Shown: positions 50,313 through 59,439, counted from the stretch's first letter. The stretch: 64,000 nucleotides of DNA from Mumia sp. zg.B17 (GCF_019550915.1 NZ_JAHWCI010000007.1:62001-126000); one strand, 5' to 3'. A program made the numbers and translations. The notes: generated by a model not told the origin, from the sequence alone.

Positions 50313-52424
50313 ATGTCGAGCCCCGTTGACGAGTCCCTGTCCTTCCCCCGGCTCCAGGCGCGCTCGCTGCGCTTCACGCTCGGAGTCCCGCGCAACCTGA
50401 CGGTGAGCCCCGACGGGTCGCGGGTCTTCTTCGTCCGCACGCCGGACGGGAGCTCACGCACGGGCTCGCTGTGGGCGTACGACGCCGACAAGGGCGAGGA
50501 GACGTGCCTGGTCGACGCGAGCGCTCTGCTCGGCGCGGGCAGCGAGGAGCTGTCGGCCGAGGAGCGGGCCCGCCGCGAGCGCAGCCGCGAGTCGGCCGCC
50601 GGGATCGTCGGGTACGCGATGGACGACGCCTGCGAGGTCGCGACGTTCGCGCTCTCGGGCAAGGTCTGGGTCGCTCGCACCCGCTCCGCCGGTGCACTCG
50701 CGCTCCCCACCGCCGGCTCCGCGATCGACCCCCGCGTCGATCCCACCGGGCGGCGCATCGCCTACGCCACCGACGGATCCCTCCGGGTGATCGGGGTCGA
50801 CGGCACCCTGGACTACCCCGTCGTCGAGCCGGACGGCGAGCACGTCGTGTGGGGGCTCGCCGAGTTCGTCGCGGCCGAGGAGATGGACCGGTTCCGCGGC
50901 TACTGGTGGGCACCTGACGGCGAGTCGCTGCTCGTCGAGCGCTACGACGAGTCGCCGGTCGAGACCTGGTACGTCGCCGACCCCGCCGACCCGTCCCGAG
51001 CCCCGGTCGAGCACCGTTATCCCGCCGCAGGCACCGCCAACGCGCTCGTGTCGCTGTGGCACGTGCGCCTCGACGGGACCCGCACCGAGGTGGTGTCGGA
51101 CCGGGAGACGTTCCCCTACCTCACCCGCGTCTCGTGGACGTCGCACGGCGAGCCGCTCGTGCAGGTCATGTCGCGCGACCAGAAGCACGCCGGTGTGCTC
51201 GCCGTCGAGCTCGACTCCGGCGAGACGACGCTCGTCCGGGCACAGAGCGACGACGTGTGGGTCGACCTCATGCCGGGCGTCCCTGCCTACGCGCCGGGTG
51301 GTCGCCTCGTGACGCTCGAGGACCACGCCGACACCAAGACGCTGTTCGTCGACGGGAAGCCCGTGTCGCCGAAGGGCCTCCAGATCCGCAGGGTCGTCTC
51401 GCTCGGCGCCGAGGGCGCGATCGTGACGGCCTCGCAGGACCCGACGCAGATCCACCTCCACGCCGTCGGCTGGGACGGTGAGACGGTGCCGCTCGCCGAG
51501 GGGCCCGGCGTCTGGAGCGGTGACGAGCGGGGTGGCACGGCCGTCCGCGTCCGTGAGGGGATGGAGTCGCCTGTCCCGACCGTGACGGTGATGCGCCACG
51601 GCTCGACCGTCGGCACCATCACGTCCCACCCGCTCGACCCCGGCCTCCACCCGGAGGTGAGCTTCCTCGAGGCGGGCGACCACGGCATCCGCACCGCGGT
51701 GCTCTTCCCCCGTGGGCACGTGGTCGGCAGCCGCGCGGCGCTCCCGATCATCATGAACCCGTACGCCGGTCCCCATGCGCAGCGCGTGCTGCACTCGGCC
51801 AAGGCCTACCTCCAGGCACAGTGGATGGCCGACCAGGGCTTCTGCGTCGTGATCGCCGACGGGCGCGGCACCCCGGGCCGCGGACGCGCCTGGGACCGCG
51901 CCATCCGCGACGACGTCGCCGGTGTCACGCTGGAGGACCAGGTGACGGCACTCGAGACGGTCATCGACACCTATGGCGGTGACGTCGACCGGTCGCGTGT
52001 CGGCATCATGGGCTGGTCGTACGGCGGCTACCTGGCGGCGCTCGCGGTCCTGCGCCGGCCCGACGTCTTCCACGCGGCCGTCGCCGGGGCACCTGTCACG
52101 GAGTGGCGTCTGTACGACACCTTCTACACCGAGCGCTACCTCGGCGATCCCGCCGAGCAGCCCGAGATCTACGACGCGCACTCGCTGATGGTCGGGCTCG
52201 ACAAGATCGACGTGCTCCCGCCGCTGATGATCGTGCACGGCATGGTCGACGACAACGTGGTCGTCGCCCACACGCTGCGCCTCTCCTCGGCGCTGCTCGA
52301 GGCCGGCAAGCCTCACAGCGTGCTCCCGCTCACCGGCGTCACGCACATGACGCCGCAGGAGGTCGTCGCCGAGAACCTCGCCCAGCTGCAGGTCGACTTC
52401 CTCCGGACCGCCCTCCGGGCCTGA
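50313..52424 (+). CDS. S9 family prolyl oligopeptidase/dipeptidyl peptidase IV-like peptidase
   Basis: A 703 aa serine peptidase. An N-terminal beta-propeller (about 20-450) with DPP-IV-like pieces YWWAPDGESLLVERYDESPV and RVSWTSHGEPLVQVMSRDQ is followed by an alpha/beta hydrolase domain. Nucleophile: GIMGWSYGGYLAALAV. Acid: IVHGMVDDNVVVAHT. Histidine: LTGVTHMTPQ. There is no signal peptide, so it is probably cytoplasmic and digests proline-containing peptides. TACGCT at 50301-50306 is 6 nt from the ATG (leaderless). Confidence 0.94.
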   Translation: MSSPVDESLSFPRLQARSLRFTLGVPRNLTVSPDGSRVFFVRTPDGSSRTGSLWAYDADKGEETCLVDASALLGAGSEELSAEERARRERSRESAAGIVGYAMDDACEVATFALSGKVWVARTRSAGALALPTAGSAIDPRVDPTGRRIAYATDGSLRVIGVDGTLDYPVVEPDGEHVVWGLAEFVAAEEMDRFRGYWWAPDGESLLVERYDESPVETWYVADPADPSRAPVEHRYPAAGTANALVSLWHVRLDGTRTEVVSDRETFPYLTRVSWTSHGEPLVQVMSRDQKHAGVLAVELDSGETTLVRAQSDDVWVDLMPGVPAYAPGGRLVTLEDHADTKTLFVDGKPVSPKGLQIRRVVSLGAEGAIVTASQDPTQIHLHAVGWDGETVPLAEGPGVWSGDERGGTAVRVREGMESPVPTVTVMRHGSTVGTITSHPLDPGLHPEVSFLEAGDHGIRTAVLFPRGHVVGSRAALPIIMNPYAGPHAQRVLHSAKAYLQAQWMADQGFCVVIADGRGTPGRGRAWDRAIRDDVAGVTLEDQVTALETVIDTYGGDVDRSRVGIMGWSYGGYLAALAVLRRPDVFHAAVAGAPVTEWRLYDTFYTERYLGDPAEQPEIYDAHSLMVGLDKIDVLPPLMIVHGMVDDNVVVAHTLRLSSALLEAGKPHSVLPLTGVTHMTPQEVVAENLAQLQVDFLRTALRA

Positions 52425-52433
52425 CCCGGCGGG

Positions 52434-53153
52434 TCAGCCTCGCTTGAGCCGTCTCGGTCCCGACGGGAGCGGCGGCGCGTCAGGGGGTGGGACGACCGGA
52501 GCCGGACCGGTGACCACCATCCACGCGAGGTCGACCTCGTCGACGAGCTCCTCGAGTCGGTGCGCGGCGGCGGGATCCTCGACCCGGACGAGCCAGGCCC
52601 GGTCCTCGCTGTCGTCCTCGCCGGCGAACCCCTCGCGGTGCACGGAGGCTGCGAACCCCTGCGCGTGCAGCTGCTCGAGGACGTGCTCGGCGTCCTCGCC
52701 CTCGTCGAAGTGCGCCTCCGCCACGGTCGGCGAGGGCGTACGGCGCAGCAGCGCCTCGAGCTCCGGCAGAAACGGGCGGTCGGCGTCCAGCCACGCGACG
52801 GAGTCGAGCTCGTCGGGCCCGAGCCAGCGCAGGAGGTCGTGCTCGGTGGGCTCCGGCTCACCGGAGACGATCTCACCGACGTACGCGCGAAGCACGAGGG
52901 CGCCGCTCAGCGGCACCTCGCCCGCGAGCCGATGCCCGACCGTGGCGTCGCACCCGAGCTCCTCCGCGACCTCGCGACGGGCAGCCTCGGCCTCCGACTC
53001 CCCCGGCTCGACCTTCCCGCCGGGGAGCTCCCACCCGCCCGCAGCAGCGGCCGGACGGGTCCGTCGTGCGGCGAGCACACGACCGGCACGGATCAGTGCC
53101 ACCCCCACGACGACACGCGTCGAGGGCGAGGGCTCGGGGCTCTGGGGATCCAC
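52434..53153 (-). CDS. Nudix hydrolase (MutT-like) with RraB-like C-terminal domain
   Basis: A 239 aa protein. Residues about 10-135 are a MutT-type Nudix domain, with the box GKVEPGESEAEAARREVAEE followed by LG (GX5EX7REUXEEXGU complete). It probably sanitises oxidised nucleotides. Residues about 150-215 (AHFDEGEDAEHVLEQLHAQG, RAWLVRVEDPAAAHRLEELV) resemble the RraB/ribonuclease E inhibitor fold, an unusual partner. The GTG at 53153 is chosen because TAACCT lies 8 nt upstream (53162-53167). An ATG at 53186 would run into the divergent pterin dehydratase start. Confidence 0.85.
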   Translation of the reverse strand: MDPQSPEPSPSTRVVVGVALIRAGRVLAARRTRPAAAAGGWELPGGKVEPGESEAEAARREVAEELGCDATVGHRLAGEVPLSGALVLRAYVGEIVSGEPEPTEHDLLRWLGPDELDSVAWLDADRPFLPELEALLRRTPSPTVAEAHFDEGEDAEHVLEQLHAQGFAASVHREGFAGEDDSEDRAWLVRVEDPAAAHRLEELVDEVDLAWMVVTGPAPVVPPPDAPPLPSGPRRLKRG

Positions 53154-53184
53154 AAACGGCGAGGTTAGCGCGTACGGTCGGACC

Positions 53185-53502
53185 ATGGACCAGTCCCAGC
53201 TCCCCGACACCCTGTTGTCCGAGGCCGAGATCACCTCCGCGCTGGCGAGGCTGCCCGCCTGGGTCCGCGACGGCGACACCATCGTCCGCTCGGTCCGTGC
53301 CCCCAGCTATCTCGACGGCATCGCGCTCGTCGACGCCGTGGCAGCGGCCGCTGAGATCGTCGACCACCATCCCGACATCATGATCCGGTGGCGCGACATC
53401 ACCTTCACCCTCTCGACGCACTCCTCCGGAGGGCTCTCGGCACGAGACATCGCCCTCGCCCGGCAGATCGACGCGATCGCTGAGGACGCCGAGGACCGCT
53501 GA
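53185..53502 (+). CDS. phhB: Pterin-4a-carbinolamine dehydratase
   Basis: A 105 aa protein matching 4a-hydroxytetrahydrobiopterin dehydratase: LPAWVRDGDTIVRSVRAPSY, then the active-site region AAEIVDHHPDIMIRWRDITF and TLSTHSSGGLSARDIALARQ. It recycles 4a-hydroxypterin, or here may act as a pterin-binding housekeeping protein; no aromatic amino acid hydroxylase lies nearby. TACGGT at 53173-53178 is 6 nt from the ATG (leaderless), and this promoter abuts the divergent Nudix promoter. Confidence 0.93.
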   Translation: MDQSQLPDTLLSEAEITSALARLPAWVRDGDTIVRSVRAPSYLDGIALVDAVAAAAEIVDHHPDIMIRWRDITFTLSTHSSGGLSARDIALARQIDAIAEDAEDR

Positions 53503-53545
53503 GCCACTCTCCGAGAGACCGGGCCTCGCGTGGGACGCTAGCCCC

Positions 53546-54811
53546 GTGAGTCACACGCACAGCCATCTCGGAGCGAGCGACGATCTCGACCAGGGCCGGC
53601 GCGGCCTCGCGACCGTGCTCGCGGTAGTCGTCGGGCTGCTCGGCGTCGCACTCGCGGTCGCGGTGTGGATCCTGTGGCCGGACGCCGACGACGTCGCGAA
53701 GGCGCCCAACCCCTACGGCACGCAGGGCGTCAGCATCGTGTCGGCCACCGTGACCGACGTCCGCGCCGTCGACTGCGGTGGCGGCGCGGTCGGACCCGAC
53801 GGTCTCCCCGCTGTCCAGGGCGACTGCGGCGAGCTGCTGCTGCGTACGTCCGACGGCAAGTCCGCGAGCGTCACGGTCCAGCCGGCGGTTTTCCGCAGCG
53901 GCGTGGACGTCGGGGACGCCGTCGACCTGGTGCGGGTCCAGCCTGAGGGCGCCAGCGAGCCCACGTACGAGTTCCTCGACTTCGATCGCGGGATGCCGCT
54001 GCTGTGGCTCGGACTCGCGTGCGCGCTCGTCATCGTCGCCGTCGCCCGCTGGCGTGGACTGCTGGCGATCGCGGGAGTGGTCGGCACCATCGGGGCCATC
54101 GTCGTCTTCGTCCTGCCCGCCCTGCTCGCGGGCGAGAACCCGCTGGTCGTGGCCGTCGTCGGGTCGAGCGCGATCATGCTGGTCGTCCTGTATCTCGTGC
54201 ACGGAGTCTCGATCCGGACGACCGCCGCCTTGTTCGGCACGTTGTCGGGGCTCGCCATCACCGCGATCCTCGGCTCGCTCACGACCGGATGGACGCATCT
54301 CACCGGCATCTCCTCCGAGGACGACCAGATCCTGATGGCCGTCGCGGAGCAGATCAGCCTGTCCGGGGTGGTGACCGCGTCGATGGTCATCGCCGGTCTC
54401 GGCGTGCTCAACGACGTGACCGTGACCCAGGCGAGCGCGGTGTGGGAGCTGCGGTCGGCACAGCCCGGAGCGAGCCGACGCCAGACGTTCATGTCGGCGA
54501 TGCGTATCGGCCGCGACCACATCGCGTCGAGCGTCTACACGCTGGTGTTCGCCTACGCCGGGACGGCCATGACGGTGCTGCTCCTGGTGACCGCGTACGA
54601 CCGGTCGCTGCTCGACATCGCGGGCACCGAACAGGTGGGCGCGGAGATCGCGCGCACCCTGGTCGGGCTGATCGGCCTGGTGCTCGCGGTCCCGATCACG
54701 ACCGCGATCGCCGCCGCGCTCGCCCCCGGACCCTCCGACGAGGCACACGCTGGCGACGCGGAGACCGTCCCGCCGCCTGACCCCGCCGCACACGCCGTCC
54801 GACCTCGGTAG
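53546..54811 (+). CDS. YibE/F-family membrane protein
   Basis: A 421 aa membrane protein. An N-terminal helix (about 22-44) is followed by an extracytoplasmic beta domain of about 100 residues (TVTDVRAVDCGGGAVG to VRVQPEGASEPTYEF). About seven helices then carry the YibE/F signature: GVVTASMVIAGLGVLNDVTV, TQASAVWELR and GRDHIASSVYTLVFAYAGTA. The transport function is unknown. The GTG at 53546 begins a His-containing leader, MSHTHSHLG. It is a free-standing gene convergent with nagA, 7 bp between stops. Confidence 0.92.
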   Translation: MSHTHSHLGASDDLDQGRRGLATVLAVVVGLLGVALAVAVWILWPDADDVAKAPNPYGTQGVSIVSATVTDVRAVDCGGGAVGPDGLPAVQGDCGELLLRTSDGKSASVTVQPAVFRSGVDVGDAVDLVRVQPEGASEPTYEFLDFDRGMPLLWLGLACALVIVAVARWRGLLAIAGVVGTIGAIVVFVLPALLAGENPLVVAVVGSSAIMLVVLYLVHGVSIRTTAALFGTLSGLAITAILGSLTTGWTHLTGISSEDDQILMAVAEQISLSGVVTASMVIAGLGVLNDVTVTQASAVWELRSAQPGASRRQTFMSAMRIGRDHIASSVYTLVFAYAGTAMTVLLLVTAYDRSLLDIAGTEQVGAEIARTLVGLIGLVLAVPITTAIAAALAPGPSDEAHAGDAETVPPPDPAAHAVRPR

Positions 54812-54818
54812 CGGACGA

Positions 54819-55946
54819 TCACCCGACGCCGGGCAGCACGCCGACGACCTCGTACGTCGAGTCGAGCGCGACCAGGTGCGCCGGGCCGCCGACGGTGATG
54901 GCGCCGCCGTCGAGGCCGAGTGCGGTGGCCGGGGCGGCTGAGGCCGCGCACGCCACCGCGACGGGATCGAGGCCCAGCACCCCCAGCGCACGTCGTACGG
55001 CGGAGTCCATCGTCAGCGTGCTGCCGGCGATCGCACCGGAGTCGGCGAGGCGAGCGGTGCCGTCGGCGACGTCCACGGCCAGACCGCCGAGCTCGTAGCG
55101 TCCGTCCTGCGCGGCCGCCGCCGCCATCGCGTCCGTGACGAGGACTCCACGCTCGCCGGCGTCGAGGAGCAGCCGGCGCGCCCACGCGTCGTGGAGGTGG
55201 ATGCCGTCGAGGATGACCTCGAGGCGGACGCCGGGGGTCTCGAGGGCCGCCACGACCGGACCGGGTGCGCGGTGGTGGACCGGCATCATCGCGTTGGAGG
55301 CGTGGGTGAGGACGGTGGCTCCGCGCGCGAACGCCTCCCTCGCCAGCGCGTAGTCGGCCGCGGTGTGGCCGACGGCGGCGACGACCCCCTCGGCGGCGAG
55401 GTGCTCGATCGTGTCGAGCCCGCCGTGGAGCTCGGGTGCGAGCGTCACCATCCGTACCAGCCCGTCCCCGGCGGCGAGCAGCCTCGCGACGGCATCGTGG
55501 GTCGGCGGTGTGAGCGCGTCCGGGTCGTGCGCCCCCCGGTGGTCGGGCGACAGGAACGGGCCCTCGAGATGGATGCCGCGGACGGGACCCAGCTCCCCCG
55601 AACGGATCGCGCGCGCGAGTCCTCCGACCTGCTCTGCCAGGACGTCGACGCGGGCGGACACCAGGCTTGCGAGCATCGTGGTCGTCCCGTGCGCAGCGTG
55701 GGTTCGAGCGGCGGTGCGCGCGGCCTCCAGTCCGCCGTCGAAGGACGCCCCACCCCCGCCGTGGCAGTGCCCGTCGACGAAGCCGGGGAAGATCCACGGG
55801 TACGCCCCCGCGACCGGAGCCTCGTTCTGACCGATCGCCGTGACGATGCCGTCGCGATGCTCGACCCACCCGTCGGTGAGGACGCCGTCGGGCAGGACGA
55901 CCCGGTCGGCGTCGATGTGCTCGGGCAAGGGCGTCGCGTCGGTCAC
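54819..55946 (-). CDS. nagA: N-acetylglucosamine-6-phosphate deacetylase
   Basis: A 375 aa amidohydrolase that deacetylates GlcNAc-6-phosphate for amino-sugar catabolism and wall recycling. The HxH-type metal motif is FVDGHCHGGGGASFDGG, then GIHLEGPFLSPDHRGAHDP, the histidine in VAAVGHTAADYALA, THASNAMMPVHHR and the catalytic aspartate in GVLVTDAMAAAA. TAGGGT at 55953-55958 lies 6 nt from the GTG (leaderless). No nagB or PTS gene adjoins it. Confidence 0.95.
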   Translation of the reverse strand: MTDATPLPEHIDADRVVLPDGVLTDGWVEHRDGIVTAIGQNEAPVAGAYPWIFPGFVDGHCHGGGGASFDGGLEAARTAARTHAAHGTTTMLASLVSARVDVLAEQVGGLARAIRSGELGPVRGIHLEGPFLSPDHRGAHDPDALTPPTHDAVARLLAAGDGLVRMVTLAPELHGGLDTIEHLAAEGVVAAVGHTAADYALAREAFARGATVLTHASNAMMPVHHRAPGPVVAALETPGVRLEVILDGIHLHDAWARRLLLDAGERGVLVTDAMAAAAAQDGRYELGGLAVDVADGTARLADSGAIAGSTLTMDSAVRRALGVLGLDPVAVACAASAAPATALGLDGGAITVGGPAHLVALDSTYEVVGVLPGVG

Positions 55947-56002
55947 CCACCCACCCTAGGGCTCCGGCAGGGCGCCGCCGGAGCGCATGGGAGGCTCGCG
56001 GT

Positions 56003-56482
56003 GTGACCAACACGCCCTCTCCCCGAACCCCTGACACCCGCACCTCAGCGGGCCCGGCGACGCCCGCGACGCGCGTCGCCGGACCGTTGATCGCCTCCGG
56101 AGTCGTGCTCCTGTTCGCGCTGCCCTTGGCCTGGATGCTCGCCTACTTCATGAAGGACGAGCTCCAGACGGCCGACCACGTCGTCTTCCTCGCCGTCCCC
56201 GTGGTCGAGCTGGTCGTCGCCGGGCTCGTCGCAGGCCTGGTGATCGGGCGGTCGCCCAGGATGTCGTACCGCCGTGCGATGGCAGGGGCGCTCGCCCTCG
56301 TGCTCGTCCCGCTGCTGGCGATCGTGACCGTGTACGCCGCACTCAGCCTCACTCCGCTCTTCGATGACGCGATCGGGCGATCGGCGAGCGACGGCCTGTG
56401 GCTGGGCGTGGCAGCAACGGCCACGGTGCTCGCGGTGCTGCTGTTCCGCGCCGGCGTCCGGTTGATGCGCGCCCGTCCCTGA
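56003..56482 (+). CDS. Unrecognised four-helix membrane protein
   Basis: A 159 aa protein. A Thr/Pro-rich cytoplasmic leader of about 25 residues precedes four membrane helices: PLIASGVVLLFALPLAWMLA, VVFLAVPVVELVVAGLVAGL, GALALVLVPLLAIVTVYAAL and GLWLGVAATATVLAVLLFRA. I do not recognise a family. The GTG start has a GAGGCT hexamer 6 nt upstream, a weak leaderless match. It is divergent from nagA and 49 bp ahead of the MhuD-like gene. Confidence 0.7.
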   Translation: MTNTPSPRTPDTRTSAGPATPATRVAGPLIASGVVLLFALPLAWMLAYFMKDELQTADHVVFLAVPVVELVVAGLVAGLVIGRSPRMSYRRAMAGALALVLVPLLAIVTVYAALSLTPLFDDAIGRSASDGLWLGVAATATVLAVLLFRAGVRLMRARP

Positions 56483-56531
56483 CCGAGGCGCGCACTGCGG
56501 GTCCCGCCGACGAGCACCTAGCATCGAACCC

Positions 56532-56966
56532 ATGAGTGTCATCAAGATCAACGCGATCACCGTCCCCGCAGACTCCGGCGACGAGCTCGCCCACCGCTTC
56601 GCCGCCCGGGCGGGTGCCGTGGACGACGTCGACGGCTTCGAGGGCTTCGAGCTGCTGAAGCCGACCGACGAGCGCACGACGTGGCTGGTCATCACGCGCT
56701 GGCGCGACGACGAGGCGTTCGAGGCGTGGAAGAGCTCGCCCGCCTTCGCGCACGGCCACGGCGACTCCGCCGTCGGTGCCCACGGACACGGCGGCGAGCA
56801 CGCCGGTCACAGCGCGGGCGAGCACGCCGGCCAGGGCGGCGGCCACGGCGGCCACGCGGGTGCCCACGGACACGGCGGGGAGCACGCCGGTCACGGCCAG
56901 CGCCCGGTCGGCGTCTCCGCCGAGCTGTGGTCGTACGAGGTTGCAGGCGGCACCTCCGCCTCCTGA
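56532..56966 (+). CDS. MhuD/IsdG-like haem-degrading monooxygenase with a His-rich insertion
   Basis: A 144 aa ABM-fold protein. The residues needed for haem degradation in MhuD align: Asn7 (VIKINAI), Trp66 (EAFEAWKSSPAFA) and a histidine at 74-76. It begins MSVIKINAITVPADSGDELA, typical of the family, and ends with the final strand VSAELWSYEVAG. Between residues about 74 and 126 lies an insertion of some 50 Gly/His/Ala residues with about 16 histidines, not present in ordinary MhuD (about 105 aa). TAGCAT at 56519-56524 lies 7 nt from the ATG (leaderless). It may release iron from haem and bind metal or haem. Confidence 0.85.
   Translation: MSVIKINAITVPADSGDELAHRFAARAGAVDDVDGFEGFELLKPTDERTTWLVITRWRDDEAFEAWKSSPAFAHGHGDSAVGAHGHGGEHAGHSAGEHAGQGGGHGGHAGAHGHGGEHAGHGQRPVGVSAELWSYEVAGGTSAS
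56775..56894 (+). repeat. Duplicated 36-bp segment within the His-rich insert
   Basis: 56775-56810 and 56859-56894 match at 35 of 36 positions, offset by 84 bp (28 codons). Each encodes GAHGHGGEHAGH. A shorter partial copy lies between. The insert has evidently grown by in-frame duplication. Confidence 0.88.
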
Positions 56967-57049
56967 CGACGGCGGTCCCGGTGCCGGTGTGCGATCTCCG
57001 GCACCGGGCCCTCGTCGACGTCAGCCCTGTGAGCAGGGCTCCAGGCCGG

Positions 57050-58615
57050 TCAGCTCCAGGCCGCCATCTTCTGCAGCAGCTCGGGGCCGCGCTCGTCCAC
57101 GAGCCGGCCCCCCGTACGGATCCCGAGCAGCAGCACGCCGATCCCCGAGCCGAGCCCGACCACGACGGTGAGGGCGGTGGCCCACACCGCCCCGGTGGCG
57201 AGCGCGACCACGAAGAGGACGACCGTGGGCGCCGACAGGAGCGCCACGACGACGAGACCGATCGTCTGTCCGACGAAGATCGCGGTCGTCGCTCCCTGCG
57301 GCTGCGAGAACAAGCCGTCGCCGGGCTTCTGGACCGGATAGAGATAGGCCGCCGACAGGACCGACGACGCCCCGGCCGCGATCAGCAGCACGCCGACCGA
57401 CATGCCGAGCACCGCCACCAGGGTGTCCCAGCGCCCGGCGGCCCACACACCGCCCACGGCCAGGAGCACGACCATCGGCAGCCCGAGCGTCAGCACCGCC
57501 ACGACCCTCCCCGCTCGGTCGGCGGCGCCACGGACACCTGAGACGACGTGCAGCCAGAACGCGGTGTTGTCGTAGGCCAGGTCGGCAGAGATCGCGAAGC
57601 CCATCACGTACGCGATGACGGGAGCCAGCCACAGGAGGCTGTCGTTGCCCTCCAGCCCGCCGACGACGATGAACGGCACCGGCAGGAACGGGACGAAGGC
57701 GATCGAGCCGGCATAGCGCGGGTCGCGCTGCCAGTAGGTCAGGCACCGGGCGGCCACGGCACCCGTACGCGTGTCAGGCAGGCGGTCGAGCCAGCCGTAG
57801 CCCTGTGCCTGCGCCGCGGAACCGTGCGAGGGCGGCCGTGTCATCGTCCGGTCGAGCGCCGCACCCCACGCGAGGAGCATCAGCGCGAGCGTGACCAGCG
57901 TGACCACGATGCGGCCGAGCGCCGACAGCCAGCGGCCCTCGGCGACGTCGCCGGCGAGGGACCACGGTGCGCCGAGCGGGGTCCAGGCGAGCACGCCCGC
58001 GACGTCGGGGAGCCAGTCGCGCACGCCCGAGAGCCTCCCGAAGAGCTGGCCGACGAGCGGCCCCAGCATCAGCACCGGGACCAGGACGAGCACCACCGCG
58101 ATCTCGCGGAAGCGCCGCCGTTCCACCAGAGGGGCCATCACGGCGGTGATCGTCCGTGAGCCCACCGCGCAGAGTGCGACGCCGAGGACGGCGCCGACCA
58201 CCGCGGCGACGAGGGCCAGCGGGGAGTCCCACCACGCCAGCGCCGTCGACAGCCCGGAGAGCAGGGTCACCGCCCCGGCGACGCCGACCATCCCGGCGAG
58301 CGCGAGACCGACCAGGAGGTCGCGGCGCTCGATCGCGTACTGCTGGAACCGTCGCGGGTCCAGCGTCGCGTCGAGGCCGAAGGCGAGCAACGGGATGAGC
58401 CACCACCCCAGCACCGCGACCGAACCTCCGACGACGAGCCATGCCCACCTCTCGTCGTCGGGAAGGAACGAGAGGCCGATCGACCCCACCGCGACCATCC
58501 CCACGATGGACAGCCCGTACAGCGCGGAGAGGACGAAGCCGACCGTCTGCCAGGCCGAGCGCCGGAACCCGTTGAGCAGCAGGGTCAGCTTGAGTCTCAG
58601 GAGGACTGCAACCAC
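57050..58615 (-). CDS. ABC transporter permease (exporter type)
   Basis: A 521 aa integral membrane protein with about 12 helices, resembling large ABC-2-type permeases of actinomycetes (LLLRLKLTLLLNGFRRSAWQ-like start, GLSTALAWWDSPLALVAAVV, AYDNTAFWLHVVSGVRGA). The GTG at 58615 lies 19 bp inside the ATPase gene, so the two are co-translated. Together they form an exporter of unknown substrate; no binding protein is encoded, which fits export. Confidence 0.88.
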   Translation of the reverse strand: MVAVLLRLKLTLLLNGFRRSAWQTVGFVLSALYGLSIVGMVAVGSIGLSFLPDDERWAWLVVGGSVAVLGWWLIPLLAFGLDATLDPRRFQQYAIERRDLLVGLALAGMVGVAGAVTLLSGLSTALAWWDSPLALVAAVVGAVLGVALCAVGSRTITAVMAPLVERRRFREIAVVLVLVPVLMLGPLVGQLFGRLSGVRDWLPDVAGVLAWTPLGAPWSLAGDVAEGRWLSALGRIVVTLVTLALMLLAWGAALDRTMTRPPSHGSAAQAQGYGWLDRLPDTRTGAVAARCLTYWQRDPRYAGSIAFVPFLPVPFIVVGGLEGNDSLLWLAPVIAYVMGFAISADLAYDNTAFWLHVVSGVRGAADRAGRVVAVLTLGLPMVVLLAVGGVWAAGRWDTLVAVLGMSVGVLLIAAGASSVLSAAYLYPVQKPGDGLFSQPQGATTAIFVGQTIGLVVVALLSAPTVVLFVVALATGAVWATALTVVVGLGSGIGVLLLGIRTGGRLVDERGPELLQKMAAWS

Positions 58616-59439
58616 GACAGTCCTTCCGTCACCTGAGCGCCGCCCACGAGCTGCACGAACCGGTCCTCCAGCGACTCCCCCGCGCGAACGTCGTCGACGG
58701 TGCCGGAGGCGAGCAGGAGTCCACGCGCGACCACCGCGACGTGGCTGCACATGCGCTGGACGAGATCCATGACGTGTGACGAGACCACCACGGTGCCGCC
58801 GCTGGCGACGAACCCGGTGAGCAGCTCGCGGATGCCCGCCGCCGACACCGGGTCGACGGACTCGAACGGCTCGTCGAGAACGATCACGCGTGGTGCGTGG
58901 ATCAGCGCGGAGGCGAGGGCGACCTTCTTGGTCATGCCGGCCGAGTAGTCGACGACCAACGTGTCGGCGTCGTCGGCGAGGCCGAGCGTCGCGAGGAGGT
59001 CGTAGGTCCGTGCGCGGACGGTCTCGCGGTCCAGCCCGCGCAGCTCGCCGGCGTACGCGATGAGCTGCGCACCGGTGAGCCGGTCGAACAGGCGCAGACC
59101 GTCGGGCAGCACGCCGAGCTGCTTCTTGGCAGCAGCGGGGTCGCGCCACACGTCGATCCCGTGCACCGAGACGCGCCCGAGGTCGGGTCGCAGCAGACCC
59201 GTCGCCATCGAGAGCGTGGTGGTCTTGCCGGCTCCGTTGGGACCGACGATCCCGTAGAACGAGCCGGCCGGGATGTCGAGACTGACACCGCCGACCGCCA
59301 GCTTGCCGCCGAACGACTTGGACAGGTTGCGGATCGAGATCGCAGCACGGTGGTCGAGAGGTTGTTCGGTCAACGGAGAGACGGCATACGTCGGGGGCAC
59401 AGGTCCTGATGCGGCGCGGGGGACGTCCGGGGTGGACAA
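58597..59439 (-). CDS. ABC transporter ATP-binding protein
   Basis: A nucleotide-binding subunit of 280 aa. Walker A is GIVGPNGAGKTTTLSM, the signature region reads DYSAGMTKKVALASALIHAP (SAGMTKK in place of LSGGQ), Walker B is VIVLDEPFESVDP and the switch histidine is in VVVSSHVMDLVQ. The open frame extends to 59577, but a TTG at 59439 with GAGGAG 8 nt upstream begins just before the folded part; the 46 residues further upstream look unlike an ABC domain. It pairs with the overlapping permease. Confidence 0.9.
   Translation of the reverse strand: MSTPDVPRAASGPVPPTYAVSPLTEQPLDHRAAISIRNLSKSFGGKLAVGGVSLDIPAGSFYGIVGPNGAGKTTTLSMATGLLRPDLGRVSVHGIDVWRDPAAAKKQLGVLPDGLRLFDRLTGAQLIAYAGELRGLDRETVRARTYDLLATLGLADDADTLVVDYSAGMTKKVALASALIHAPRVIVLDEPFESVDPVSAAGIRELLTGFVASGGTVVVSSHVMDLVQRMCSHVAVVARGLLLASGTVDDVRAGESLEDRFVQLVGGAQVTEGLSWLQSS

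Noticed and set aside
53154-53186. N-terminal extension of the Nudix protein from ATG at 53186 or further upstream
   Set aside because: It would overlap the divergent phhB start and promoter; the GTG at 53153 has a -10 placed for leaderless initiation.
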